A stretch of DNA of 64,000 nt from Eleginops maclovinus (taxonomy: Eukaryota; Chordata; Actinopteri; Perciformes; Eleginopidae), in assembly GCF_036324505.1 (NCBI RefSeq), contig NC_086355.1:25416518-25480517 (forward strand). The letters run 5' to 3'. A program made the position numbers and the translations under genes. This document shows positions 37,148 through 49,378 of the stretch, in pieces. The notes below the pieces were generated by a model that was not told the origin of the DNA, searched no databases, and was given only the letters and a program-made list of their open reading frames with translations. Position 1 is the first letter of the stretch; each line of letters opens with the position of its first letter.

Positions 37148-37682
37148 ATTTACAGCTTCCACAGCTTCTGCAGGGTCTGCACATCAGTCCTCCGCCTGTC
37201 CAGCTACTGGGCTTCGCTCTGGGAGAAATTGAAGAAGCGAGTCAAGGTTGGTTTGGAAAACTCTGGCAAGAAATCTTTCCAAAGGTAATTTTCATATTTG
37301 TTCAATTCCTGCAAACTGAAAAATCAGGTCAGAATTGATTTGGATTCGAAGTCAAAGAAAAATGAAAACAATCAATTTAAAACAGTCTACTGAGGTTAAA
37401 GTTCAAAAAGTGATTCTCAAAAAGAGTAATCCCCAGTGCAGTAAAACAGGCAACTGTCCGATGAAGTTCCTGCTATTTTCTGTGGCTGTAACACTGATAT
37501 CTGCACAGAAAGATGGGGATTCCTGCGCTGTGATGTTCTTTATCAGAGAACGCAAATCAAACACTAGTTGTATTTTTTCACTTTTGTCACTTTTGATGGT
37601 CCTCCATTCCAGCTGCAGACTGACTCTGGGCCCATGTTGTGTCCTCAGGTGTGTGTTTGTTTGTCCCGCAGACGGACCTGCC

Positions 37683-38821
37683 ATGAGGCTGTGTGCGGTA
37701 CTCTGCGCTCTCTTTCTGTTTCTGACTCAGACTCAAAGTGGATCTCTTCGGGACCGCTCCATGAATATCAGGAGTAAGATTACACTTGTACATATGACTC
37801 AGATTTGACAGAAGCCTAAAGTGTTCAAGATCAATATAATTAAGACATAATGAAATAATAATTAACATTTTAAAACAAAATGTATTGTAATTAAATACAT
37901 TGTTATACAGTTTCTTCCTACAATATATATTTTTTATTCCAACATACATTTTTCTGTAAGTCTACTTTGTTATTCCAGTGTTCCCAGCTGGCAGCCCACC
38001 GACCACACATCTTCGCTGCGTTACAATTTATTCATGAAATAAAAAAACTATTGGAAGAAATGCCATTGCTAATAATAAGACAAAATGTTGGAATTCAATT
38101 AAATTGTTGCAAATTCAATAAACAACTGTGTAATAATTTAAGTAAAAATGAATTAAATATGACTAAATATTAATTGCGCTGGGTTTAATGAGGTAATCTT
38201 TCAGGATTGAATGCCTTTATTTTACTTTTGTGTATTTCTTAAACGTCTTTGTACATTTGAAAATGCACTATTTATTATTTTATTTTAAAGATCTTGGTTC
38301 TTCATCAATTTAACTCCATTCTTTTTGGCTTCCTTTTTATACAAGAGCAAGTATGGCTATTAATTGCATCACAAATAAATGTTTTGCTCTGCTTCACCGG
38401 GGTTATAATGATATGTGTTTGTTGGTTTTTGTTTTTGTAATTTGGGTGAACTGAACCTTTAAACATATTCCTCTGCAAATATCATTCCTCTTCCTTCTCG
38501 TTAGCATACTCAATTGGGACAAATCGTATGACAATTTCTAGTTATTAAAGAATTGTAATAAGTAAAATAGTATTTTTTCATCATGTTCAGCTGGTATAAT
38601 ACAGTTAGTTCCTGAGATTTATACATGATGACATTTTTTATCCAGATCCAGATATCGATGCCTCCTGGTACACAGGCAGGGGGATCAGGCCCGTGGGGAG
38701 GTTTGGCCGGAAAGTCCCAAGAAGAAAAGATCATCTGGCTTTCATCACAGCCAGAGTGTACACACCAGCAGCTGATGCTGATGCTAATGTTTGGATTACA
38801 CAGAAAAAACCCCACGCATGA
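37683..38821 (+). CDS. prlh: prolactin-releasing peptide precursor (RFamide)
   Basis: This is a secreted neuropeptide precursor; prolactin-releasing peptide signals through the receptor PRLHR. There are two coding exons: 37,683-37,773 and 38,646-38,821, with GT/AG borders, a codon split after one base, and 88 residues in total (human is 87). The N-terminus is a hydrophobic signal peptide (MRLCAVLCALFLFLTQTQSG). The mature peptide corresponds to human PrRP: SMNIR, then NPDIDASWYTGRGIRPVGRF. Gly-Arg-Lys directly follows, the amide donor plus dibasic cleavage site. The C-terminal flanking peptide ends KKPHA. Position between mlph and rab17 matches the human locus. The ATG is preceded by a good acceptor (tgtcccgcag at 37,671), so an upstream non-coding exon is likely. 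Confidence 0.95.
37774..38645. other. prlh intron, nothing recognised
   Basis: An 872-bp AT-rich intron with donor gtaaga and acceptor ttttatccag. No element was recognised. Confidence 0.8.
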
Positions 38822-38960
38822 CTGAGTATCTACTGTGTCCTCGTTTTTCAATGTTCATCAGGAATGTAAAGAGGTTCTCTTCATTTAAACAAATTGCATT
38901 TTCTGTACACTTATGTAGGTGAAACGGAATTTTCGTTATACATTTCCTCATGTGTACATA

Positions 38961-38966
38961 AATAAA
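38961..38966 (+). promoter_or_regulatory. polyadenylation signal of prlh
   Basis: AATAAA lies 139 bp after the prlh stop codon, in 'tgtacataaataaaaattgg'. It is a typical spacing for a short neuropeptide mRNA. Confidence 0.65.
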
Positions 38967-40446
38967 AATTGGAATTCAAACAACTATGAAATGCACAATT
39001 TCCTTTTATTAAGTGTTGACTTAATACACCATTAAAAAAACTTCAATTGAATCAATAAAACATTAGTCCTTCAAATAATTCTTTACTATTTCATACTTCA
39101 GCTTTTTATTCCCTGTCATTATTGAAACAGATGAAAATGAATCAGAGCGTTCTGAGATCACTCAAAGGGTTACATCTGTAAAATCTAAAACAGCAGTACT
39201 GAAGCCTTTTATTCACAAGATTATTCACTTAAAGACAACTAAATCCATTTCACTCATATTCAGGGTGGGGATGGGGGGGGGGGGGGGGGGGGTCCCTCAG
39301 GCTTACAGGAGCTTGGTTTCACTCAGCACAACAAAGCCTTGTTTCAGACTCGATTTATTATCACACATTTCAGCATTGTTTTAAATCACAATGCCGTATT
39401 CCAAATTGGGAACAGTGAAGAGTCCACATGTGCAGCCCTCCTGCAGAGGAAAACTGTTGGAGAAAACATGAGAGAATGTTTCTCAAGAGCAGGGGAGAGA
39501 AGTCCCTCTGTCATTCTCTAACATCCTGGTGTCATTAAAGCATGTTTACATTATTTATGATTGATAATTACTCCCCAAAAAATGTGCATCAACCTCTAGA
39601 ACCATTATGACAAACCATATATGTAATAACACCACTTCCTGTTCTATGGAATACTTACAATGCAAATGTAATTGAAAAATGATAAGGATACTGAAAACCT
39701 CTCCTCTCCGAAACAATTTAAAATACATTTATTTGTATATATTTGGGAAAAGCCTGTATTTCTTCTAGAGAGCCAAAAGATGTATGTCAATGTGTCTCAT
39801 GTATGTAGCAGAAATATTTGCTGTTGGTTTAGCGTATGCCTTAATATTTCCAAAATCAATCAAATAAAAACGAGCCGTCTCTAAAGCTCACTGAAGCAGA
39901 AGCTGCATCAAAAGCAGAAAAAACTACAATATATGGATATGGTTTGTTCCTTTTTATGATTAGCTAGACTACAGATTAGCAGATGTATTTACTTATTCTG
40001 CTTGCATTGCTCACCAAATCCAAGACGTGGGCAGTGACTTGTGTGGAAACAGGTCATCCAAATAAACTTCATACTTAATGCATAGACAAGAAATATTTGG
40101 TCTCATCTCACTCTGGGACAGAAAGCTAATTAGCATGTTCACCAAAACATTTCTTAATAATCTCACTGTTAACCATGATGGGGCAGAACTAACCGGGCCC
40201 AATAGGAAGAAGGCTGACTGATGCGATAAAACATTTGGAGTTTATCGTCACCATTCAAGTTATGAGTGAAGCACAGTGTTGCACACTCAAAATACTTTAT
40301 AGTTTTATTATTTTTTCTTCGCTAATCTTAACAAGGTTTCTGTTTGGGCGGTTTGAAGAGCACACTCGGCTGAACTGTAAAGCTTGGGGGATCTCGGCTC
40401 AGTTTGATCACAGGCAGGAGGTACTGAATAAAGCTTATTGGTATCC
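38967..40446. other. intergenic DNA, one G-run, otherwise unrecognised
   Basis: The stretch contains 20 consecutive G at 39,273-39,292. No gene or named element was seen. Confidence 0.4.
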
Positions 40447-40881
40447 AGTGGTGTAATGTATTGAACATTTACTCAAGTATTGTATATAAGTACGATTGTA
40501 CTTTAATTACTTTATTTTATGCTACTTTTGCTTCTACTCCACTAGATTTTGTAAGCCAATGTTGTACTTTTTCCTCCACTACATTTATCTGAAAAAATGT
40601 AGTTACGTTAGATCCAGATTATTGGCCAACGTATAAACTATGACATATAAATATAGGTTAAAAAAATTCAGCAGTAGTATCTAAAGTTATTCAAATTAGC
40701 TCCACCTTTACCAGCTATGATGAACACATTAATGCATCAATAATAACCAGTTATTAAAGATGCAGGATTCTGAATGGAGCGACAAAGCATAATGACTGCT
40801 TTTGATGCCGATACTTTTGGACTTTTACTCTCAACAGAGTACACTGTAGTACTTCTACTTTTAGTAAGTACTTCTTCCACC
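40447..40881 (-). repeat. ACTCAAGTA-type dispersed repeat, copy 2
   Basis: The copy runs from ccagtggtgtaatgtattga through acatttactcaagtattgta and cttctactccactag to gtaagtacttcttccacct. Both ends match the antisense of the 54,526-55,186 copy. Confidence 0.75.
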
Positions 40882-41989
40882 TGTCAATCAGCGTTACATA
40901 TGGCATAGACGGACACTGAGGGTTGATCCTTAACGCCCTAAGAGAAATCTGTACAACAAGCGGTTGAATTGAACAGGCAGAGTCTGCACAATGTACACTT
41001 TTTATTTGAGATGTTGTGTTGTGTACCAGATGCCCATGTGTTCCCGCTGCAGCTTTAAGACAGAGACAGACGTCAGGGTCCAACTTTACAGCAGGATGCA
41101 AAAAGATGGTTTCTGCGGCGCAAATCCACATGTGGCGTCTCCTGCCACTCTGACAGCCCCCCCTGCTGCGCTCCAACACACTCGTACACCCTGTGGGCTG
41201 AATCAGAGCTCTATTACAACAACATCAAACATATGCAGAATAAAATCAACACCTGGATGATATAGTACGGCTGTTGGAGCTGCCAATCATTGTGTACACA
41301 TTATTAACAGTGCATCTGCTCCTCATGTTGGTAGCTACTGCTCTCTAGTGGTGGATAAGTGGTCTCTCTAGAGGTAAGACGGTTAACTTACCTGTTGTCC
41401 TCGGGGCAAATCTGACCTGTTTCTAAATATTTCTGTATGATGAAACATAATTTCATCTCATTACCACAAGAAATGACATGGATGGTTTCATACCACGTGC
41501 GTCACGAGGAAAATCATGATCACTACTTTTATTGATTTATGTGTGTTTTATTTAAATCCTCATCATCATCAGAATCTGTTGTCATTATGTGATGCCGTTC
41601 TTTGTTTTAAACGGTTTCGAAACAGAATACTTAATTCACTTTGACATATACAATAAGTCTGTGGTATTCCATCAAGACACAGTATGTTCCTGTGATCTTT
41701 ACTATGGTCAAAATAATTTAATTGTTTGGCTTTTGTTCAAAAGAAATTGGGTTACATTTTTTTTTTTAAACTGTAATTTGAACATAAATGCCAAAAGTAA
41801 AACTAGTATTTAAGAGGTGGAATGAGTTGGCTTTTAATGTGTAAATCAGATTAAGGGGATTCATTATACTTATGCTGTAAAAACCACCAAACCAAGAAAA
41901 AAAATGCACGGTAAGACTACACAAAGGTTAAGACTGTGAATAAACCAGCTACTCCTTGGGAGGTTATGGGAGCCAGACAACAGCCTTAA
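40882..41989. other. intergenic DNA, nothing recognised
   Basis: No gene or clear element was seen. Confidence 0.35.
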
Positions 41990-42390
41990 AGGGGTACTTT
42001 GGATTGTTTGAAGTGGGGTTGTTTAACTTGTCCATAGTCAGTGTGCTACGGTAGAGGCAGTCTGGAAAAATTGCTTCTACTGCAGTATTTTGTTTACAGG
42101 AAGCTAAACAAAATACTGCTGTGGACGGAGTAGCAGCAAAACGTATTTAACCTCCCTGAAGAAAGATTCTCCCTGAAAAAGAAAATCCATATCTGTTTAA
42201 TTGTGAAATATGTGGAATACTTTCATTGCTTTCGCTTGCCATCAGAAAGCCCTTTCCCAAAAAACTATTCAAAACACAGAAGTCACACAATTACCCCAAA
42301 CTAATCCACCAGGGCAGCTGCTCCTGTGTTCTGCTAGGTAGGTTTATTGTTTGTGTCAATAGAGTCTGGTAATTTAAAGGAGCACAGATA
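41990..42390 (+). repeat. dispersed repeat (related to 20,585)
   Basis: It begins aaaggggtactttggattgt and continues with ccatagtcagtgtgctacgg, ttgcttctactgcagtattt and ccaaactaatccaccagggc. This order is typical of a common percomorph repeat, here longer than the 20,585 copy. Confidence 0.5.
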
Positions 42391-42667
42391 AAGGCTGTTG
42401 TTGCTGATACAGATTTTTTAGATGTCTCCAACACATTTTGCTGCTGCCTCGCCGCAGCGCGGTTGCTTAGCTACCTGTTCGTATTCTCGTTGGTCTTTTA
42501 CTGTATATGATACAGTGTATCATACAGAATTGGATAATACCTCATACAACAACACTTCAAAAAACTCCAAACTATCTCTATACTCTCAAACTCTTTTTAG
42601 GGCACCTCAAGGATGGGACACAGCCTAGCAGCAAACTTATGTTTCTAAGTCCAGGTAATAAAAGTCT

Positions 42668-45216
42668 CTATGAACGTGTTTGTTGCATTCCCTCCAACTC
42701 TTTAGCCTCCTTACCCACAGCCAGCAGCAGCTTGTCCACCTGATCCCCAGACAGGGCTGATGTCTCTGTGAACAACAAGCCCCTGTCATTGGCCAGACTC
42801 TGTCCTTCCTGTAGGATGATTTAGAATTAGCAGGTAAATGTACAGGGTAACATTAGTAATATAATCGTAATAAAGACAAATAACGAACAACTGTGGCTAA
42901 AAAATAGTAGCAGCAGTTTAAAAAATGATGTTACACATTGCAGGTTTATGCACAATATTGCAACAGTCTATATTGTGTAGGGGTCTACTACACATGACAT
43001 AAAGAAACCATAAAATGAATTTCATAGATTGTAATATAAAATGAAAAAACTAAAAAGTTGACCTAAATTAAGTATAATATATTTGTTAAACTTAATAGGT
43101 TCCTGAAACCTTTCGATAATTTTAACCTTTACAGGAAGTGGATGTTCTGTGTGTACCTGCACTGACACTTGTCGATGCTGTGCCAGATCGCCCTTGTTGC
43201 CGACCAGCCACAAGACAGTGGATCCTGCGACGTATTGCTTCTCCAGCTCTCTGAGCCACACTTGAGCTCTGATAAATGTGTCCTTTAGTGACACAAACAC
43301 ACACAAAGATACACAACGTTTTGAGCACCAGCCCAATCAAGACAAGATAGGTTCTTTTAATGGTCAGATCTGTTCCTGTACCCGTTTGCTGACATCATAC
43401 ACCAGGAGTGCAGCATGGGCTCCTCTGTAGTAAAGCGGGGTGACACTGTGGTATTTTTCCTCCCCTGCCGTGTCCCAAATCTCAAAGCGAAGGGTGACAT
43501 CACTCAGATGCATCACCTGGGTGAGATAGGCACCTGAGAGTATGGGGGGAGAGGGGGACAGACAGCACGATGACATCATCTGGGACTCTGTTGCTTGTTC
43601 ACAGATCAGCAACATTTACGTGTCATGCCATTTTAAACTTTTAACGCAACAGTCTGTCTCACTGGTGGAAGCACCATCATTGTTTTACCCACCTGGTCAA
43701 TGTTGTGAATTCAATCTAACCAACACACAAAGCAAAAACCGTGTGTATTTCATTTGGTGATTTAATGTTTTAAAATCGCAAATATAAGAGCCAGTTAAAT
43801 GCCAACTGTTAAATAACACAACTATATAACTATGATAAACATAAGTAAAACAAGTTTGACATTTGGGGAAATAAGTTCATAAACTAAAAAATGTTGAACT
43901 CTGAACTGTACATTATTTTGATCTATGAAGCCAGAAGTCATTAGCCTAGCTTAGCATTAAAGCTGGATACACTTTTCACTTCCAATCTGGCTTTTTCCAA
44001 AGGAAAAAAATATGAGACTGAGGTTTAAAGGTCCTCTATTTTTCAAAATGCACTTTTTGTTGTCTTTTATACATCAATATGGGTCCCTCGGTGTGTTTGT
44101 AGATAGAAAATACAACCCTCTCTCTTTTCCTCCTTACCCACATCTCTAAAAAGGGGGGTACAAACGAGCTGATCCAGATTTGCTGCCGATATCATGTCAT
44201 AACCGAAATGTGGGCTGGCTTTACATTGAACTCCTGGCAATGTCCAGCCCATGTGACATGTCCCAATCTATCGTCTGCAGTCACGAACTGAATCCCCCCA
44301 GCTGTGTGTTCAGCAGGATGTCTGCAGAAGGGACTTAGAGTTGTTGTGTATATAATACATATAATGTCTCTGTTCTAGTGGAAAACACTGAGAAGTGTTT
44401 CAGAAATAATGCTGGATGTGGTTTGGAACATAATATGGCGTTTAATCATGGCAGCTCCAAAGAGGCGTGGCCAGCAGCAGCTCCAAAGGGGCGTGGTCAG
44501 CAGCAGCTCCAAGGGGGCGTGGCCAACAGCAGCTAGTTCATTTACAGCTACAGTCACAGAATCAGCCCTTCAGGAACAGGGCTGAAATAGAGGGGGTCGA
44601 GGCATGCTACAATAGGGGATCTGTTTGGTATTTTGAAAAAGAGACTTCACAGACAGGATTTGTATAGATATGGCCCTACAATATATTGTTAAAATATAGC
44701 ATAATAGGAGACCTTTAAACAAGGACCACAACTGGATGTTTTTTTTTAACTCTACACAGATTTCTGAATAGGTCAACATTTTAACAGGTGAACTATTAAG
44801 CATTTTTTTCCTTTTCAGTTGGAGCTATTTTAGTGGGTTCCACTGATTCCAAGCTGGATGTCAATTCCTTATTGACTCTCAGATTCTGAGAGTCAATAAG
44901 GAATCATGATGGTTGTTATTTGTAAGAAGGCAAATAACAACTTTCACAACATTACAAAATATTGTTTTAATTATTTTAAGAATGAATACATTTTCCCCAA
45001 AAATATCATTGCTGAAGGAACTGTCATGAACTCACAGCCTACAGTAGGTGATGTATTCCTGAACTCATCCTTGCAAAACCGCAGTGCCAGGCTGGACTTT
45101 CCAACACCAGAGCTCCCCAGAAGAACCATTTTAGCCCTAAGGGTCCGCACCGGTCTGCTCAAAGTGTCACGACGGAGCTGGGGGTCTCCTTGCACCTGTG
45201 GGAGCTTTTCCCCCAT
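42668..45216 (-). CDS. rab17: Rab17-like small GTPase
   Basis: Rab17 is an epithelial Rab of recycling and transcytotic endosomes. Coding exons on the minus strand: 45,216-45,036, 43,533-43,382, 43,282-43,157 and 42,808-42,668 (TAG 42,668-42,670). Phases join cleanly and give 199 residues (human 212). G motifs are present: P-loop GSSGVGKSS, switch-I Thr in [21 protein letters not shown] and ETSA. The segments [20 protein letters not shown] and AQVWLRELE follow human RAB17. The neighbours prlh and lrrfip1 support the name. Two oddities: the catalytic Gln after DTAG is Glu (GAG), and the last exon as read ends EGMQQTRS with no prenylation cysteines. A gtaagg inside that exon (from 42,714) may be a real donor to a further 3' exon. 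The ATG at 45,216 is the first in frame. Confidence 0.9.
44025..44718 (+). mobile_element. TTAA-bounded MITE, copy C, complete, in rab17 intron 1
   Basis: It starts TTAAAGGTCCTCTATT and ends agcataataggagaccttta with TTAA at both borders, so the termini are inverted repeats of about 16-20 bp. Internal tandem units of about 25 bp (ggggcgtggccagcagcagc, 44,460-44,535) are GC-box-like. It has no coding capacity. Confidence 0.82.
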
Positions 45217-45835
45217 CAAAAGTTCACTTCATTCCAAAAGAGTGATAAAATACAGAAGGACAAGATGGGAAAAAAGTCCCAGAAAGTCCTCAAGTCCAGA
45301 TTCAGCTGTCCTCTGTTTCCTGTAGCAACAACCACTCCAAACTCTGTCACTTACTAATGTCTTTCTGTGCCTGAGACTGTGCAAGCTTGAACTCGTTTTA
45401 CACAAAATAAAAGTAAAACCAAAGTCCAGTCTGAACTTGTAAAAGGCTGATAACAACATCATTTCACTTCCTCGTAGTCACCCACACCAGAGCTATAACA
45501 GTATTGAGGCCATTGTAAGCTAAAAATCACATGCACTTACGGTGAACATGCTCATTACACAGAACAGGAGGATAGCAGTGACAAATCAATGGTCATGCTT
45601 TTGGTAAATTACACCAGGACCTTTGATCTTCTTCAGTGTTATCTGCATCAGATGTCAGATCATTTATTTGTATTGAAGTTGTGTATTCATCCAGTTTATT
45701 TACAACATTCAACAACATTTAATGAAGTGAACATTATTTTTGTATGGTGTTTATACAGCATGTTTTAGGTGAATTTCCTGTTACATGATGTTATATATGT
45801 TATGACATCTGGTGCAAAGGGCTCATTCCCCCATT
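45217..45835. other. upstream region of rab17, nothing recognised
   Basis: This should contain the rab17 promoter and 5' UTR, but no core promoter motif stands out. Confidence 0.35.
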
Positions 45836-46050
45836 CATAAGAGTGGAGACAAATCAGCCCCGTGAGTTTCACTACGCCATTGTTGTTGCTGTTTACATTC
45901 CTCCATCAGCTGATGCGGAGGTGGCTGGTGAGGTCATCTACTCCACTGTGGCAAAATTCCAAACACTACACACAAATGCTTTCATCACCATCACTGGGGA
46001 TTTAACCATGCAAAACTGGACAAAACTCTACCAACATTCACTCAGTATGT
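45836..46050 (+). pseudogene. Rex1-like LINE, 5' piece (endonuclease fragment)
   Basis: The frame reads REFHYAIVVAVYIPPSADAE, then FQTLHTNAFITITGD, part of an AP-type endonuclease of jockey/Rex1-like LINEs. It loses frame after GDL and the similarity stops at about 46,050, where L1-like sequence begins. The missing 3' part resumes at about 49,380. Confidence 0.7.
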
Positions 46051-49000
46051 GAAAATTCTACTACCCATAACTCTTATTCCCGCATAGACTACTTCCTCAT
46101 TTCTAAGCCTATGATAGCCAATGTGAATGACTCAGTGTATAAAAGTATTGTCATTTCAGATCATGCGCTACTACTAGTTAATTACACTGTAAAGGCAGCT
46201 ACTAAGGGTCCTACTGTGTGGCAATTAAGCCCACGATGGCTACATGATAAAGAGTTCTTAAAATTTGTTGGAACCAATATTGATGTTTACTTTAAGGTGA
46301 ACACTACTCAAACATCATTGTGTACGAGGTGGGAGGCGTTTAAGGCCTATACATGAGGGCAAATGATCAGTTATACAAGCAGTGTCTCTACTAAACAGAA
46401 CCTCATACTGTTGGAGTTAGAACAAGATATTAAGGGACTTGAGATAGATATGAACCTTAATGACACAACAGAAACTAGACAGAGACTGGCCATTCTAAGA
46501 GCAAGGTAAAAAGAGTTGTCCTCAAATAAGGCATTAAATAGCATAAGAAAACTGAAACAGACGTTCTACGACCAAGGAGAGAAGGCAGGGAAGCTTCTGG
46601 CCTGGTGTTAAAAATCAATGCAGAATGAAAGATCAATTTCAGAAATTAAGTCAGAGTAGGGGTCAACAATTACTAATCCACAAGAAATTAACAGTTCTTT
46701 CCAGGCATTCTATTCTAAATTGTGTATGTCAGAAAGTCCGGCTGCATCTCGTAAAATCCACAGCTCAGATAGAAATACCAGTCTCCTGACAGAGAGCGCA
46801 AACAAGGAGCTTATCTCCCCAATTGATGCATCTGAACTGTCAGAAGCCATAGACAGTGTGAAGGGAGGGAAAGCGCCAGGACCGGCTGGTATTCCTGTTG
46901 AAATCTACAAATACTTCAAACACATACTGTTGGTTCCTTTACTGAACATGTGCGAAGAATCACTTGAGAGGGGGGAGCTGCCGCCATTATTGCGGAACGC
47001 ACTTATTACTTTAATATTAAAACCTGGAAAGCCCCCCACAAAGTGTGAATCCTACCGTCCTATCTCTTTGATTAACAATGATGCGAAAATAATAGCCAAA
47101 GTTCTTTCCAGAAGGTTAGAGAAACACTTACCAGCTATTATTGCAGTAGATCAAAATGGTTTTATTAAAGGAAGACAGGGCTCTCACAATATCCGTAGGT
47201 TAATGAATATTATACATGCCAAGAAAGAAACACCTGATATGGCTGTGATAGGACTCGATGCGGAAAAAGCCTTGGATAGGGTAGAGCACGAATACCTATT
47301 TGAGGTGTTAAACCGTTTTGGAATAGGCAGCTATTTTCTCAAGTGGATTAAAATCTTATAACATGACTCAACAGCTTCAGTGATGACCAACCTCTGAACC
47401 TTTAGCGATTGCGATTAGAAACAACACTCAAATAACTGGTATCAAATTAATAACATTGAGAACAAAATAGGATTGTTTGCAGATGATGTAGTTGTTTTTT
47501 TAATAGACTTAAAACAATCTATACCTGTTTTATTAACTTTAATAGGAACATATGGCAGCTTCTCAGGTTACAAGGTTAATGCATCTAAATCTACAATTCT
47601 CTTTCTGAAAAAACCTGAGAGAATGAATCTACCACAGAGTACTCCTCTTAGGGATATTGCAGACAGCTTTACATATCTTGGAGTTAAAATCACACCTACG
47701 ATAGAGTCCATTATACCAGCTAACTATAACCCGATAATTGAGTCTGTAGAATCTATCAACAGATGGAAATCTTTGCCACTTTCCATGATAGGACGTATTA
47801 ATGTTCTGAAGATGAATCTTCTTCCTAAGTTCCTGTACCTTTTCCAATCCATCCCACTTGCTCCCCCTGGTCATTTCTTTGTTAAAATGAAAACACTTTT
47901 TTGTTATTTTATTTGGAACGGTAGACGCTCAAGACTACGCATGACCCTGTTGTACTTACCGTATGACAGAGGCGGGTTAAAACTCCCTTTCCTACAGGGA
48001 TATTATTGGGCTGCCCAACTAAGAGCAGCCTCATATTGGTTTGAACATCAGTCACCACTTTACTGGATAAGGATGGAGGAAACCACAACTTCTAAAATCC
48101 CCTTATACCTTTACCTTTACTCTGCAACTTTAGCCACTCTGAAAAAGCACACCGCAAACCCCTTTGTCAGAAATACACTGATAGTATGGCACGAGGTGTT
48201 AAGAAAATGCTCCACTATCCCAATTCTCACCTGTCTGGGGGAACAGAAACTTCACGCCAGGTACTAGTGACCTTGGTTTTAAGTTATGGGCAGACAGAGG
48301 TATCAGTAAGATTTCAGATCTGTATGAGAATGATAATCTTTTAAGTTTTACTGAGATCAAGCACAAGTTTAGCATTGAGCCGAAACATTCTTTCAAGTAC
48401 CTTCAGATAAGAAGCTTCGTAACAAAGACACAGAACTCTGTAAATCCTCCCTCACTAAATTCTTTGGAAAGGACAGTTCTGAACCATTATGGAGCAGCTG
48501 GATTCATCTCAATGTTTTATCAGATTATCATAGATGCAGCAAAGGAATCTTCAGAGGATAAAAGATTAGCATGGTGCTCAGACCTCAATGAAGAGATCAC
48601 GGTAGAAGAGTGGCAAGATATATGTCTCCAATGCCAGGTGCAAACAATAAATACAAGGTTCAAAATCCTCCAGTACAAATGGTTGATGAGAATGTACTTT
48701 ACTCCAGAATTATTGTATCGCATTTACCCCTATACACCAGACACTTGTGTCAAATGTGGTACACATAAAGGTAGTTTGTTTCACTGCCTCTGGGAATGCA
48801 CCCTCATTCAAGATTTTTGAAAAGAGGTTATTACAATTGTCTCCATATTTATTAAGGAACAACTTCCACTCTGTCTGAAGCTTTGTATTTTTGGATGTTT
48901 CCCAGCAAGCTGTACGCTTAGCAATAGCAGTAAGAAGATGGTCATATTCAGTCTTCTTGAAGCTAAACATAAAATTGCACTGTCGTGGAAGATGTGGGGC

Positions 49001-49378
49001 TCATTTATGGAACTTCTGGAGGGGGACGATTTCATGACAGCTTTGTAGTCTACTGCTCTTGTTTTGTTTTGTTGCTTTTTGTTGTGTTCACTGATCACAC
49101 TATGAAGGAACACTTGTATGTGGGATACAAATGCTGTCTACCTGTGTATGTACATGCTGCAAAAGGTCTGTTATTTTATTCTTTTCTTTTCTTTTTAAAC
49201 CACGATGAGTAACAGTTAGTTACCAAACAAGCTATGTACCACTAATATCCGCATATTTCAAATTTTTTCAAGTGCCTTTTTATACTTATTGATGTGCCTA
49301 TTTATGTGTTTTGTTTTGTGTCTTTATATTGTACTGTAAGAAAAGAAAAAAGACAATTAAAACATGTATCAAAAAAAG
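46051..49378 (+). mobile_element. L1-like LINE, degenerate, 3' part
   Basis: Remnants in order: end of the endonuclease (YSRIDYFLISKPM, VYKSIVISDHALLLV), reverse transcriptase (next entry) and a C-terminal Cys/His region (CVKCGTHKGSLFHCLWEC). It ends with an AT-rich tail, aattaaaacatgtatcaaaa. Several stops and frame changes show that it is dead. No clear target duplication was found. Confidence 0.85.
46720..48820 (+). pseudogene. L1-type reverse transcriptase remnant
   Basis: Three open pieces (46,720-47,361, 47,473-48,267 and 48,464-48,820) hold RT motifs: GKAPGPAGIPVEIYK, SYRPISLINNDAKIIAKVL, GFIKGRQGSHNIRRL, GLDAEKALDRVEHEYLF and the active-site box FADD (usually YADD). The thumb region follows (GYKVNASKS, FTYLGVKITP). 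Stops at 47,359-47,361 and later inactivate it. The string of motifs is L1-like and not Rex1-like. Confidence 0.88.

Noticed and set aside
36564..37338. Overlapping 90-177-codon frames over the 14-bp minisatellite
   Set aside because: They are open by repeat composition only, in several frames and both strands.
42421..42484. Final rab17 exon ending AAAKCVGDI
   Set aside because: Phase fits, but the acceptor has no pyrimidine tract and the ending is not a normal CC or CXC motif; not annotated.
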